DNA from: Nocardioides sp. URHA0020
GTDB lineage: Bacteria; Actinomycetota; Actinomycetes; Propionibacteriales; Nocardioidaceae
DNA: 64,000 nucleotides
Direction: 5' to 3'
Assembly (NCBI RefSeq): GCF_000620705.1
Contig: NZ_KK211171.1
Location: 265,143-329,142, forward strand
Under the pieces are notes generated by a model. It did no database searches and was not told the origin of the DNA. It saw only the letters and a program-made list of their open reading frames with translations. The translations under genes and the position numbers were made by a program. This document shows, piece by piece, positions 34,568 to 42,972 of the stretch; within the stretch, counting starts at the first letter, position 1; every line of letters starts with the position of its first letter.

Positions 34568-37375
34568 GTGTCGCTCGCTCAGCAGATCACCCGAGTGACC
34601 CGCACCGGGTTGGTGGCCGTCGGCCTGGTCGCGGCAGTGAATCTCGGACTGCTCACCTACATCGCATTCGTGCTCGATGTCCAGGCCGGGCACGCCAACA
34701 GCGCAGCACGGTCGGTACGTCTTGCTCACCTCGCGATGGTCGACCAGGAGACTGGCCTGCGTGCTTACCTGCTGACCGGAGACGACGACTTCCTCGAGCC
34801 CTACGAGGCCGGAGTCCTGAAGCTGGGCGCAAGTCTGAAGGCCACCGCGAACGAAGTGGGTGCCAACGAGCGGATCGAGGTCCTGCTCGAAGCCCAACAG
34901 GCCGCCGTCAAGACCTGGACGGACCAGTGGGCCCTCCCCGCCCGTCGCACCGGCCAGCACTTCGTTGTCAGTCGCAACGCGGCGGAGCGGGACGAGTTCC
35001 TGCAGCAGGGCAAGACGCTGTTCGACGCCTACCGGGCAGCACACGAGGATCTTGAGCAGGCGGTGGACGAGCTGCGCGCGGATCGCGACCGCCGGCAGTG
35101 GAACGTGCTCGTCAGCGCCTTGGGGGTCGAGCTCGCACTCCTTGCGACGGGAATGCTGGTGATGCGCCGCCAGAGGCGCCGTCTGCGGGACGCGGTGGTA
35201 GACCCGGTCAAGGAGCTCCTGGGAACGATCCGACGCATCCGCGACGGCGACCTCGCTGCGCGATCGACGGTGACCGAGCCGTTGGAGCTCTCCGAGGTCG
35301 GCGCCGGCTTGGACGAGATGGCTGGTGCGCTGGAGACCGAGGAACGCCACACGAAGGAGCGCGAGACAGCGTTGCTCAACGCCCGCCGGGACGCGGAAGC
35401 CGCGAACAAGGCGAAGTCGGCGTTCCTGGCCACGATGTCCCACGAGATCCGCACGCCCATGAACGCCGTCATCGGGATGACCGGCTTGCTGCTGGACACC
35501 TCCATGGACCAGGAGCAACGGGAGTACGCCGAGACCGTTCGCGCGTCCGGGGAGGCACTGCTCAGTCTCATCAACGACGTGCTCGACTACTCCAAGATCG
35601 AGGCGGGAGAGCTCGCCCTCGAGCGCCACCCGTTCAGCCTGCGCGACTGTGTCGAGGGCGCCGTGGATCTTCTGGCCGCCCAAGCCGCGACGAAGGGGCT
35701 CGATCTGATTGCGCAGATCGACCCGGACGTGCCTGCGGTGGTCGAAGGCGACGTGACCCGTGTGCGTCAGATCCTCGTCAACCTGCTCAGCAACGCGGTC
35801 AAGTTCACCAGCCACGGCGAGGTCCATGTGCACCTCCGGGTCCTGTCCGAGGAAAGTGAGCCGACCGGACGACCACTGACCACGCTGGCGTTCTCCGTCC
35901 GCGACACCGGGATCGGGATCCCCTCCGAGCGACGCGATCGGCTCTTCCGGTCCTTCAGCCAGGTCGATGACAGCACCACCCGGATCTACGGGGGCACGGG
36001 GCTCGGGCTGGCCATCTGCAAGCACCTCAGCACTGCCATGGGCGGGCGCGTGGAGGTCGAGAGCGAACCCGGCCGCGGCTCCACCTTCACCGTCGTCGTC
36101 CCGCTGGCGCCCTGTCAGGCACCGGACGAGGCGCAGGTGGTCCCCGCCGAGCTCTCCGGCCGTTCCGCCCTGGTCGTGGACGACAACGACACCAACCGAC
36201 GGATCCTGCGGGGCCAGCTCGAGGCCTGGGGGATGCACGTCGTTGACTACGCCGACCCGATCGAGGCGCTGGCCGCCGTACGGGCGGGCGAGCACGAGTT
36301 CGATGTCGTCGTCCTCGACATGCACATGCCGGGCCTCGACGGCCTCGGGCTGACCCGGGGTCTACGCGCCGTCCATGGGCTCGCCGAGACCCCGATGGTG
36401 CTCCTGACCTCGCTGGGTGAGCGCCCCGAACAGGCCCAGGCGCTCGGACTGGTCCACCTCACGAAACCGGTGAAGGCCGCTGCGCTCCAGCAGACCGTCG
36501 CCCGGGCGCTGGGCGCGAGGACGGGAGGCGACCAACCTGTCAGCTCCCGGACGCCGATCGGTCCGCTGCGCATCCTCCTGGCCGAGGACAACGTGGTGAA
36601 CCAGCAGGTGGCCACGCTGATGCTGCGCAAGCTGGGGCAGCGTGCTGACGTCGTGGCGAACGGTCAGGAGGCGCTCAACACCATCCGCGTCACGCCGTAC
36701 GACGTGCTGCTCATGGACGTGCAGATGCCGGTCATGGACGGGCACGAGGCGACGCGACGCATCCGTGCCGAGCTGCCACCCGAGCGTCAACCACGCATCA
36801 TCGCCATGACCGCGAGCGCGCTCGTGGAGGATGTCGAGGCGAGTCTGGCCGCGGGCATGGACGGCCACCTGGCCAAGCCCGTGCGCCACGAAGACCTCGA
36901 GTCGGTGCTCCGGCGCGTCCGACCGATGCGTCCCCTGCACCCGTCCGAACCACAGGTCCGGGTCGATCGCAGCGAGCGAGTCTTGACCGAGGTCACTCCG
37001 CCGGTCTTCGACGCGAACGTGCTCGACACCTTGGTCGGATACCTCGGCCCCGACGGCGAGACCCTTCGCACGAAGCTGCTGTCGGCCTGGCGTCTTGAGA
37101 GTGCCTTTTTGGTCGACGGGCTGTCTGAGACCGTCGGCGCCGACGACATCGCCCAGGCTCAGGAGATCGCGCACTCCTTGAAGTCCGCCAGCGCAGCCGT
37201 AGGGGCCATGGCGCTCTCGCAGGCGTGCGCCGAGCTCGAGCTCGCTCCCGTCGACGAGGTCTCCGACGAGCAGCTGGCCCAGCACGTCAGCGCCATCAGC
37301 ACAGCCCTGTCGAGCCTGAACCAGGCACTCGCTGCATCAACGGTGGGCGAGCAGTCGTTGTCACTCGCGCGGTAG
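34568..37375 (+). CDS. Hybrid sensor histidine kinase/response regulator
   Basis: A 935-residue membrane phosphorelay protein. Two membrane helices (about residues 15-37 and 183-203) flank a CHASE3-like sensor with the [18 protein letters not shown] signature. HAMP-like linker, then HisKA with His292 ([12 protein letters not shown]), HATPase_c ([26 protein letters not shown]), two receivers with phosphoacceptors Asp584 ([10 protein letters not shown]) and Asp717 (VLLMDVQMP), and a C-terminal HPt domain with His869 (EIAHSLKSA). GTG 34568 is chosen because AGGAGG lies nine bases upstream. No separate output regulator is adjacent. Signal unknown. Confidence 0.92.
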   Translation: MSLAQQITRVTRTGLVAVGLVAAVNLGLLTYIAFVLDVQAGHANSAARSVRLAHLAMVDQETGLRAYLLTGDDDFLEPYEAGVLKLGASLKATANEVGANERIEVLLEAQQAAVKTWTDQWALPARRTGQHFVVSRNAAERDEFLQQGKTLFDAYRAAHEDLEQAVDELRADRDRRQWNVLVSALGVELALLATGMLVMRRQRRRLRDAVVDPVKELLGTIRRIRDGDLAARSTVTEPLELSEVGAGLDEMAGALETEERHTKERETALLNARRDAEAANKAKSAFLATMSHEIRTPMNAVIGMTGLLLDTSMDQEQREYAETVRASGEALLSLINDVLDYSKIEAGELALERHPFSLRDCVEGAVDLLAAQAATKGLDLIAQIDPDVPAVVEGDVTRVRQILVNLLSNAVKFTSHGEVHVHLRVLSEESEPTGRPLTTLAFSVRDTGIGIPSERRDRLFRSFSQVDDSTTRIYGGTGLGLAICKHLSTAMGGRVEVESEPGRGSTFTVVVPLAPCQAPDEAQVVPAELSGRSALVVDDNDTNRRILRGQLEAWGMHVVDYADPIEALAAVRAGEHEFDVVVLDMHMPGLDGLGLTRGLRAVHGLAETPMVLLTSLGERPEQAQALGLVHLTKPVKAAALQQTVARALGARTGGDQPVSSRTPIGPLRILLAEDNVVNQQVATLMLRKLGQRADVVANGQEALNTIRVTPYDVLLMDVQMPVMDGHEATRRIRAELPPERQPRIIAMTASALVEDVEASLAAGMDGHLAKPVRHEDLESVLRRVRPMRPLHPSEPQVRVDRSERVLTEVTPPVFDANVLDTLVGYLGPDGETLRTKLLSAWRLESAFLVDGLSETVGADDIAQAQEIAHSLKSASAAVGAMALSQACAELELAPVDEVSDEQLAQHVSAISTALSSLNQALAASTVGEQSLSLAR

Positions 37376-37541
37376 TCGACGGCGCTTGGGACGCGAGACG
37401 GTGACGACCGGCGGTCGCTCTTGGGACTGCCGCACGGATAGGTGTCAACCCGTCACCTGATCGTGCAGCAGACCCTGGTCGGTGTCGGTGAGACTGACAC
37501 CCGACGGGCTGTACCCCTGCGCTCAGGCACCGACGCTGTAG

Positions 37542-37762
37542 GTGCTCGGTGTCGTCGCGCGTCACAGCGCCGTTCTCGACGCCGCCGTCCGAGACGGCGT
37601 GGAGCACGTCGTCTACACGAGCCTGACCGGTGCCGGGGACCACCTGGGCTTCGCGCTCGACCACCGCGTCACCGAACGGCTGGTCGAGGGCAGCGGCCCG
37701 GGTCGGACCGTCCTGCGCAACGGTCTGTACGCCGAGCTCGTCGGCGTCCTGCTCTTGTGGGC
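37542..37762 (+). pseudogene. Fragment of NmrA-like NAD(P)-binding oxidoreductase
   Basis: About 70 codons resemble the middle of QOR2/NmrA-type atypical SDRs: AVLDAAVRDGVEHVVYTSLTGAG, then HRVTERLVEGSGPGRTVLRNG and YAELVGVLL. The N-terminal cofactor loop and the whole C-terminal half are missing, and the frame then runs into unrelated low-complexity residues. Both ends are therefore lost, marking a decayed gene at the left border of the accessory segment. Confidence 0.65.
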
Positions 37763-37791
37763 GCCCGACTCGGTGGAGTCCGCCAGTGGGG

Positions 37792-37992
37792 TCATGGCTT
37801 CGGGCTCAGCCGAACTCGGCTCACCCAGGCGCGCCAGCAGCAGAACGCTAGACACGGCAGCAACACCAGGGCAACGCTCAGCACGGCCTGCACTCCCGCG
37901 TAGGTGGCCACGAACCAGCACGTTGCGACAGCGAGAACCAGAAGCACGATCGTGAGGGTCAACGCGAGGCGGTATCGGGAGCGATCAGTCAT
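37792..37992 (-). CDS. Small two-helix membrane protein
   Basis: A 66-residue protein with a basic N-terminus (MTDRSRYRLAL) and two adjoining membrane helices (LTIVLLVLAVATCWFVATY; AVLSVALVLLPCLAFCCW), then a basic tail. ATG 37992 has AAGGA seven bases upstream. No family recognised; the frame beyond 37992 is open but lacks a better start. Confidence 0.65.
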   Translation of the reverse strand: MTDRSRYRLALTLTIVLLVLAVATCWFVATYAGVQAVLSVALVLLPCLAFCCWRAWVSRVRLSPKP

Positions 37993-38122
37993 GGGTTCCT
38001 TCGGGGCTTCGGAGCGACCCACGTCGACAGCGGGGAGGCCGTTGCGCAGAGGATGGCCCACGCGAGTCGAACTGTCACGGCAAGACATTCATGCAGGCGA
38101 CACACACGGCCTGACGAATGTC

Positions 38123-38347
38123 GTGGACGTCTCGGACCAACTGCGACTGTCAGACCTGCTCGTCGTGGTCATCGAGCCGTTCGTACCTCAGGTCCAGGGC
38201 TTGACCTGGACCTGCCGAGCCAAGGTGCGTGACGAATGGGTCGACGTGGCCGCGACCGGCTCAGTCGACGGGCCGCGACGGCCGGCTCAATCACTAGAAC
38301 CAACCCCACCTACGGACGACTCGCGGCGCTATGACGCGACCCCATGA
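38123..38347 (+). CDS. Possible small hypothetical protein
   Basis: A 74-codon frame from GTG 38123 whose first 50 residues (DVSDQLRLSDLLVVVIEPFV..., TWTCRAKVRDEWVDVAATG) look like alternating beta strands, while the tail is Pro/Arg rich. No ribosome site is evident and the open frame extends further upstream without a good start. May be a real gene or a remnant. Confidence 0.25.
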   Translation: MDVSDQLRLSDLLVVVIEPFVPQVQGLTWTCRAKVRDEWVDVAATGSVDGPRRPAQSLEPTPPTDDSRRYDATP

Positions 38348-38352
38348 GGCAC

Positions 38353-38628
38353 TCAGTTGCGCATCAGGCGCGCTCGCAGAATTGCCAGGGAGAGTGGCTC
38401 ACCGTTCAGCAGCTTGCCGTGTACCTCCAGATCCTGATCGGGTTTGAGCAGCTTGGCGACCGAAGGGTACGAACGCGGAAAGCAGACGCACGGGAGGGAT
38501 CCGGCGCTCCCTTCTAGTACAAACTCGACCCAGGGCAGACCAGCCGAGTTGATGCTCTTCGAGAGATTGGCAATCCGGCCGCGGGCGCATGTGTCGGGTT
38601 CGATCGGCGCACTGTTCGCATCGGGCAC
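38353..38628 (-). CDS. Stand-alone OB-fold-like protein
   Basis: A 91-residue protein. Residues about 14-88 read as an OB fold of the tRNA_anti type: ARGRIANLSKSINSAG (strand 1-turn-strand 2), WVEFVLEG, LPCVCFPRSY, LLKPDQDLEVHGKLLNGEPLSLAILRA. The pattern matches the OB domain near the C-terminus of DNA polymerase III alpha (GxV...G...FxLED..G...VVFPR.Y), but here it stands alone. Predicted single-strand nucleic-acid binding. GTG 38628 is the probable start. Lies among genes of less GC-rich composition. Confidence 0.55.
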   Translation of the reverse strand: MPDANSAPIEPDTCARGRIANLSKSINSAGLPWVEFVLEGSAGSLPCVCFPRSYPSVAKLLKPDQDLEVHGKLLNGEPLSLAILRARLMRN

Positions 38629-38795
38629 CCTTCAGTTCTAGCCAACTCCACCGACAAGAACCGAGAAAGGCAGTCCCTGTCCGCCGACTGGGGCCTCCGT
38701 CAGCCTGTTCCCGGGGCAGATCAAGACGGCTGCAGCGCTGCAGTTTTTTGGTCCCCACTCACTCGAGCCAGGTGCTGATCCTCGGTGGGTCGGGC

Positions 38796-39434
38796 ATGGT
38801 GTCCGCTATGTCCTTCAAGCTACCGCCGTCATTAGCAACGGACAGTGACGCTAGCGCGATTCGAGCGCTCCAGAAGTACTACTTCACGCCCAAGGAGGGG
38901 CCAGGCTTCTTCACGGGTTCCTTGTTCGATTCCTGGGACCCATCAGGCTGGCGAGCGCGAGACCGCAACCGCTTCACCGCAGACGACGTCGTAGCTGTCA
39001 CTCTGCTATCGGTCTCGCTGCCAGGCGAAGCGGCGCACGACCTCCTCGTCGCGCGCACGGACGAGTTCCAGGAGTTGCTCATTGACCTAGGCGACGATCG
39101 AGACTTGGTTGACATCGACGACCTGCCCGAGGGATGGACGGGCTGGGATCTCATGCTGGCGTTACGTTCGCTGCCTGGCGTTGGTCCGACGACCGCCAGC
39201 AAGCTCCTCGCGCGGAAGCGGCCGCGCTTGAGGCCGATTTGGGACTCGGTTGTTGCGCAAGCCACCGGAACAACAGAGCAACTTTGGATCCCACTCTGGG
39301 AAGCATTGCGACGGGAAGACCGCGAACTGCACGCGAGGCTCCTGCGACTCCGCGACGAAGCCGGCCTCTCGGACAACGTGAGCGCCCTGCGAGTCTTCGA
39401 CGTCATCGCGTGGATGGACGGCAAGGGGTACTAG
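38796..39434 (+). CDS. DUF6308-like helix-hairpin-helix protein
   Basis: A 212-residue soluble protein of the DUF6308 type. The N-half has YYFTPKEGPGFFTGSLFDSW and RFTADDVVAVTLLSVSLPG; a helix-hairpin-helix-like LRSLPGVGPTTASKLLARKRPRL (about residues 127-150) is followed by PIWDSVVAQATG, typical of the family. The hairpin suggests DNA contact, but no activity is known. ATG 38796 or ATG 38808 may be the start; no strong ribosome site. Base composition is more A/T-rich than the core genes, suggesting transfer. Confidence 0.65.
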   Translation: MVSAMSFKLPPSLATDSDASAIRALQKYYFTPKEGPGFFTGSLFDSWDPSGWRARDRNRFTADDVVAVTLLSVSLPGEAAHDLLVARTDEFQELLIDLGDDRDLVDIDDLPEGWTGWDLMLALRSLPGVGPTTASKLLARKRPRLRPIWDSVVAQATGTTEQLWIPLWEALRREDRELHARLLRLRDEAGLSDNVSALRVFDVIAWMDGKGY

Positions 39435-39508
39435 GCACCTACGCGCTCCGTCAGACGCGGCGGAAAGCCGCACCTTCGAACCGAGCGGTACGCGGCATGA
39501 GCGGATGT

Positions 39509-40072
39509 TCAGGCAGCGGGCGGCCGTGCCACGTCGTACGGGTCCCAGTCCAACTTCCAGAACGCCTCGAGGCCGTGCTTGGAAATGAATTGGCGCTCGC
39601 TGGCATAGGTCGGGTACATCCCGACGATGTGAATCGGAAGTTCGTCGCCGACATCGACATGGGCGTCCGTCGCGTCGAGTGCGATGGGCGCGAACACGAC
39701 AAAGCCGTCCATCTGCGATCCAGCCGCGATCGGCTCACCGAAGTTGATCGTGTTCCCGTAGCTGAATGGGCAGTCGTGGCGTAGTCGTTCGGCTAGGTGC
39801 GCGAGCGCTAAGACCCAGGCGGCGTCGCCCGACTTCACGCAGATGGAGAGTTCTGGCCTCCCGTGCCGCCACACGTCCTGATGCGCCAGCGACAGGCCAT
39901 AGGTCAAGCCAAAAAGCAGCCCGTCCTCGGGCATGTCCTGGTAGCCGATTGCCGTCACGCCGTGATGCCCGGCCCAAGTCGACTCCACCGGCCAGAACTG
40001 CGCCTCTTTACCCCCGCTGAGAACGTCCAGATGGCTCAGGTACCTCTCGACCCGAGAAGGGTTGTCGCTCAT
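39509..40072 (-). CDS. Suppressor-of-fused (SUFU) domain protein
   Basis: A 187-residue cytosolic protein with a SUFU-like domain: N-terminal VERYLSHLDVLSGG, central LSICVKSGDAAWVLALAHLAERL and NTINFGEPIAAGSQMDGFVVFAP, and C-terminal LPIHIVGMYPTYASERQFISKHGLEAFWKL. In bacteria, SUFU-domain proteins often occur as immunity proteins of polymorphic toxin systems or as orphans; no toxin gene is visible here. ATG 40072; weak ribosome site. Composition resembles its accessory neighbours. Confidence 0.65.
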   Translation of the reverse strand: MSDNPSRVERYLSHLDVLSGGKEAQFWPVESTWAGHHGVTAIGYQDMPEDGLLFGLTYGLSLAHQDVWRHGRPELSICVKSGDAAWVLALAHLAERLRHDCPFSYGNTINFGEPIAAGSQMDGFVVFAPIALDATDAHVDVGDELPIHIVGMYPTYASERQFISKHGLEAFWKLDWDPYDVARPPAA

Positions 40073-40189
40073 GCCAACATTCTGCCTGGAACCGGTGACC
40101 GCTCATCGGCAATTCCGAGCTCGGACAGCGGCATGAGAGTGCGATCAGAAGAGCCTGCACGGGACTCGCGGGCCTGGCACCATTCGGGC

Positions 40190-40510
40190 ATGGCAGACGT
40201 AGTGGTCGATGCTGAGGTCGGCACGGACGGCGGCACCGTAGCGTGCGCCAAGATCGCCAACGGCGAGTGGGAAGTCAACGTCAGGGCAACGCCGTTTGAG
40301 TTCGCGGCGTTGAGGACAATCCGCGATGCCACCTGGACTTCTCGTCACTCAATCGCGGTGGGCACGTCCGCGGGAGCCGCCGTGTTCTGGTCGTGCGACG
40401 GACCCACTGCTTCGATTCTGATCGGCTCCGATGACGAGACCTGGGATGTCGCCGTAACGATCCCTGTCGAGGACGTCGATCGGGTCATCGAACTCGTCGC
40501 AGACCTCTGA
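40190..40510 (+). CDS. Hypothetical protein, beta-rich
   Basis: A 106-residue acidic protein starting MADVVVDAEVGTDGG with alternating strands (GEWEVNVRATPFEF, HSIAVGTSAGAAVFWSC, TWDVAVTIPVEDVDRVIELV). No family recognised. ATG 40190 begins the protein-like part of a longer open frame. It is flanked by copies of a short repeat containing GGCATGAGAGTGCG (40130-40143 and 40528-40541), suggesting the gene came in or moved as a unit. Confidence 0.55.
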   Translation: MADVVVDAEVGTDGGTVACAKIANGEWEVNVRATPFEFAALRTIRDATWTSRHSIAVGTSAGAAVFWSCDGPTASILIGSDDETWDVAVTIPVEDVDRVIELVADL

Positions 40511-40653
40511 CGCGAAGTCCGCTCATCGGCATGAGAGTGCGTTCCGATGTCACCGATAGGCGGCGGGTAGACGCACCTCGCCACTGGGTCAGCTCTGGTG
40601 AGCTCGCCGCAGAGTCAGCGTCGACGAAGGGGGTTGAGCACGCCGCCCGGTGG

Positions 40654-40818
40654 TCAGGCGCCGTTGCTGGCTTCGTGCCAGTCCCAATGGATGCCAGCGT
40701 AGGGACCCTCGGGCAGGACGAGCGCCCCACAGACCCGACACGCGAGCTGTCCGTCGGACATCGTGTCGAAGATCTGCGGCACCGCTTGCTGCGGGTCCGG
40801 AGGCTCAGGCGAGTTCAT
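40654..40818 (-). CDS. 54-residue zinc-finger-like protein
   Basis: A short gene. The peptide is an acidic/Pro-rich helix followed by CRVCGALVLPEG...HWDWH: Cys27, Cys30, His44, His48 in a C-x2-C-x13-H-x3-H arrangement, a plausible C2H2 zinc site. ATG 40818 overlaps the stop of a 34-codon ORF in an ATGA junction, so the pair looks translationally coupled. Similar tiny single-finger proteins are common in actinobacteria; function unknown. Confidence 0.6.
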   Translation of the reverse strand: MNSPEPPDPQQAVPQIFDTMSDGQLACRVCGALVLPEGPYAGIHWDWHEASNGA

Positions 40819-40919
40819 GCGCTCTGCCCCAGCGGCTCGATCTGACCGGAACAGCGGCCGCGAGCGGCGATCGAGCCATGCTGGTGCAGTTCAGGGTCGA
40901 ACGGGTACGACGGGCTCAT
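40815..40919 (-). CDS. 34-residue ORF coupled to the zinc-finger gene
   Basis: Reads MSPSYPFDPELHQHGS and ends GQSA; its TGA overlaps the next ATG (ATGA). The overlap is the main support; there is no clear ribosome site and no recognised family. Confidence 0.35.
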   Translation of the reverse strand: MSPSYPFDPELHQHGSIAARGRCSGQIEPLGQSA

Positions 40920-41049
40920 GTTAAGCAGGTACCCAGTCGAGGGCGTTTCACCTGAACCTCGGTGACCGAGGCGTGATGACGCGGCCTGGAGACTCAGGAC
41001 CGTGTCGACTGGGCACCGTTCCACAGCAGCTGATGGGCCGGGTGTCCGG

Positions 41050-41460
41050 CACCATCGGGGCCCTGAGGCTCTGCGTGCTGCCTGCCCGCTCGTGACGTCA
41101 GCGGGTGTGCACCCTCTCTCGTCTGCCTCGACTCCCTACTGCCTGGTGGTGAACCGGCCCCGGCGTGGAAGGAGTTCCGGTGCTCACAGGAGCAGCAGGA
41201 CGGGCTGCATGCCCCTTGGTCATCCTGGTGGCCCCGCGACAAGAGTTGCGCGGTCGTTGGAGAGCACTGGGCTCTGTTCTCCGACGACGAGCCTCGGGCG
41301 CCGTTGAGGCTGCTGCTCGAGGAGCCCACCCGCTCCGCCGGACTGGCTTGCCCGTCGCTCAGGCTACGTCGCCTTCGGCCGCGAATATGCCGAGCAAGCG
41401 TCGATGGTGGATGCCCATGGCTTGGGAGGTACGCATCCGAGGCGCAACTGGCTTGCTTCC
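41050..41460 (+). pseudogene. Frameshifted remnant of an unknown gene
   Basis: From about 41085 to 41350 one frame (that of base 41166) reads protein-like, e.g. PAWKEFRCSQEQQDG, HAPWSSWWPRD, VGEHWALFSDDEP, LRLLLEEPTR, but has no start codon. From 41359 the sense continues in another frame (SGYVAFGREYAEQASMVDAHG) to a stop near 41460. Tryptophan-rich, non-repetitive residues argue for former coding. Family not recognised. The flanks of 40920-41589 hold nothing else I can support. Confidence 0.4.
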
Positions 41461-41589
41461 TAGAAGACGGGACCCTGGCAAAGCAACGTGCAGAGACCTG
41501 GGCCGTTGTCCGGCAACAATTCGCGACGAAGGCACGCTCGGTCGCTGGACACGTGTCGTCCTTGTCTCAGCGTGGTGCGGCGCAGCGCC

Positions 41590-41994
41590 CTAGGCTCGCG
41601 ATGGCGCCGCTGTCCGCAACGCGAAGCCGATCAAGGCCATGACGATCCCGACGGCAGTAGCCATCAGGGCGACCCCGAAGGCGACCACCGATGTGAACAA
41701 CGACGCCTGCAGGAACGATGAGGTCATGGCGGTCTCACGGTTCGGGTCATCCTGCTCAAGTTCGGCGTAGGTCTTTCCGCCGGTGATCTTGAGAGTGTGA
41801 TGGTCGATGATGTCCGCTTGGCAGTACGCCGAGATCGGACCGTTGACGTTGTCGCCGGCGGCACAGTTGGCATCGTCGGACACAGTGATCTTCTGGTCTG
41901 CCAGCGTGCTGGAGATGACCACCCAGGTGACGACTCCGGCGATCGCCATGATGCTCCCGACAACGATGGCCGTCAGCGATGCAATTCTGCGCAT
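41590..41994 (-). CDS. Two-helix membrane protein
   Basis: A 134-residue protein with membrane helices at both ends (LTAIVVGSIMAIAGVVTWVV and LFTSVVAFGVALMATAVG) enclosing an extracytoplasmic loop with KITVSDDANCAAGDNVNGP, ADIIDHHTLK and TYAELEQDDPNRET. This loop pattern recurs in many actinobacterial paralogues, some mislabelled in databases as 'aromatic ring-opening dioxygenase LigA'; I see no dioxygenase features. ATG 41994 has GGAG seven bases upstream. Function unknown. Confidence 0.75.
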   Translation of the reverse strand: MRRIASLTAIVVGSIMAIAGVVTWVVISSTLADQKITVSDDANCAAGDNVNGPISAYCQADIIDHHTLKITGGKTYAELEQDDPNRETAMTSSFLQASLFTSVVAFGVALMATAVGIVMALIGFALRTAAPSRA

Positions 41995-42776
41995 GTTTCT
42001 GCTCCGTCCTGCCGACCTCACGGTCGGCGTTCGTCTACATGTTGCTGTCACGCGCACAGCGATCCTGAGTTCGGACTGGGCGGTCCTTCTCCCCATGCGG
42101 GCTCAATGCGTCCACTAGCGTCCTCCGGATCACTGGCCAGCGCCAGCATCTGCCTTCGGCTACGGCACGCCGCTGCAACCCCAGCGGACGCGCCGAAGGA
42201 CCGAACCCACAGTCGCTCGACCGTTGCGCTCAACGTCGGCCATGCGGGTGCGTCCGGGTTCGTGCGATTGGAAGATGGGTCTTCGTCGGCACAAACGGCT
42301 GCTCGGGACCAGGTTCCTCGCCGCACCGGACCGGTTGCTGTGGGCCGGCCCGTGGGTTGGATCTCTTGGCGTCGCAGGCCGAGCTCTTTGCTGGAGGTCA
42401 TCTCGAGGGCTTGGGTGAGTCCGATGTAGCGCTCGAGAGGGGTCGCGAGGCGTTCGTGACGGATCCGGGTGGCGATCCGGTCGAGGGGAACGCCGGGGCG
42501 AGGGCTGATGTCGCTCAGGTGCAGCGCGGCGGGTGGGGAGCGGCGCATCTCGACGGTCGAAGATGGTCGGGCTCGGCGTCGGGGCGTGGTGACGAACAGG
42601 CGCCGCAGCCCGCGGGGGACCGCTCGGGTTGCACCGGCCGCTCCCCCACCCGCCCGCAGAGTCCTTCCCCACGCGTCGTGGTCCGAGGACCAGGCACCAA
42701 CAGGCGCGGCCACTGGCCTGGATGCTGGTGGGCGCTGGCCACGCAGTCGGTGGCCGGGGATCAGGGCTCACATGAC
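41995..42776. other. No supported gene; possibly decayed DNA
   Basis: About 780 bases. A minus-strand frame around 42390-42560 has some protein-like residues (VPLDRIATRIRHERLATPLE, LTQALEMTSSKELGL) but the frame is otherwise Arg/Pro/Ser low-complexity with no start or ribosome site. Looks like decayed coding DNA. Confidence 0.4.
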
Positions 42777-42811
42777 TTCAGGCCCGGAGGACAACGTCCT
42801 CCGGGCCTGAA
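42777..42811. terminator. Perfect 16-bp hairpin
   Basis: Arms TTCAGGCCCGGAGGAC and GTCCTCCGGGCCTGAA with a three-base loop, the same geometry as the terminator behind the initiator tRNA at 44.7 kb. A tRNA-3'-end-like sequence directly follows. Confidence 0.7.
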
Positions 42812-42814
42812 TCT

Positions 42815-42845
42815 TGTAGCGGGGGGAGTTCGCAGATCTGCGCTC
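42815..42845 (-). other. tRNA-3'-end-like remnant
   Basis: TGTAGCGGGGG (42815-42825) is identical to the 3' end of the tRNA-fMet gene (44731-44741), and the next 20 bases are weakly similar to its T-arm region. No full tRNA folds here. It could be an old attachment-site or duplication remnant, or chance. The 42846-42972 stretch that follows holds nothing recognisable. Confidence 0.35.
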
Positions 42846-42972
42846 CACCTGTTGAAGCTCGCCACTCCCCCGCCCCGCAAGGTGACTGCCAGGGCAAATG
42901 CCACCCGTTGCTCATGGCCGGATCGAAACACACAACGCCGACAGAGCGACTGGGTCTGCGAACGAGCGTGTG

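Noticed and set aside
33479-36325. 948-codon minus-strand open frame
   Set aside because: Antisense to the GH3 tail and the hybrid kinase, both with unmistakable domains; residues are His/Arg/Gly/Asp-biased as expected of a GC-driven shadow frame.
41590-41994. LigA-type aromatic ring-opening dioxygenase
   Set aside because: Database-style label only; the protein is two membrane helices with a short loop and has no dioxygenase metal ligands.
42097-42776. Minus-strand ORFs of about 200 codons
   Set aside because: Pro/Arg/Ser low-complexity with no ribosome site; one short protein-like patch is not enough to call a gene.
42815-42893. Second tRNA gene
   Set aside because: Only the 3' end resembles a tRNA; no D-arm, anticodon stem or matching acceptor strand could be folded.
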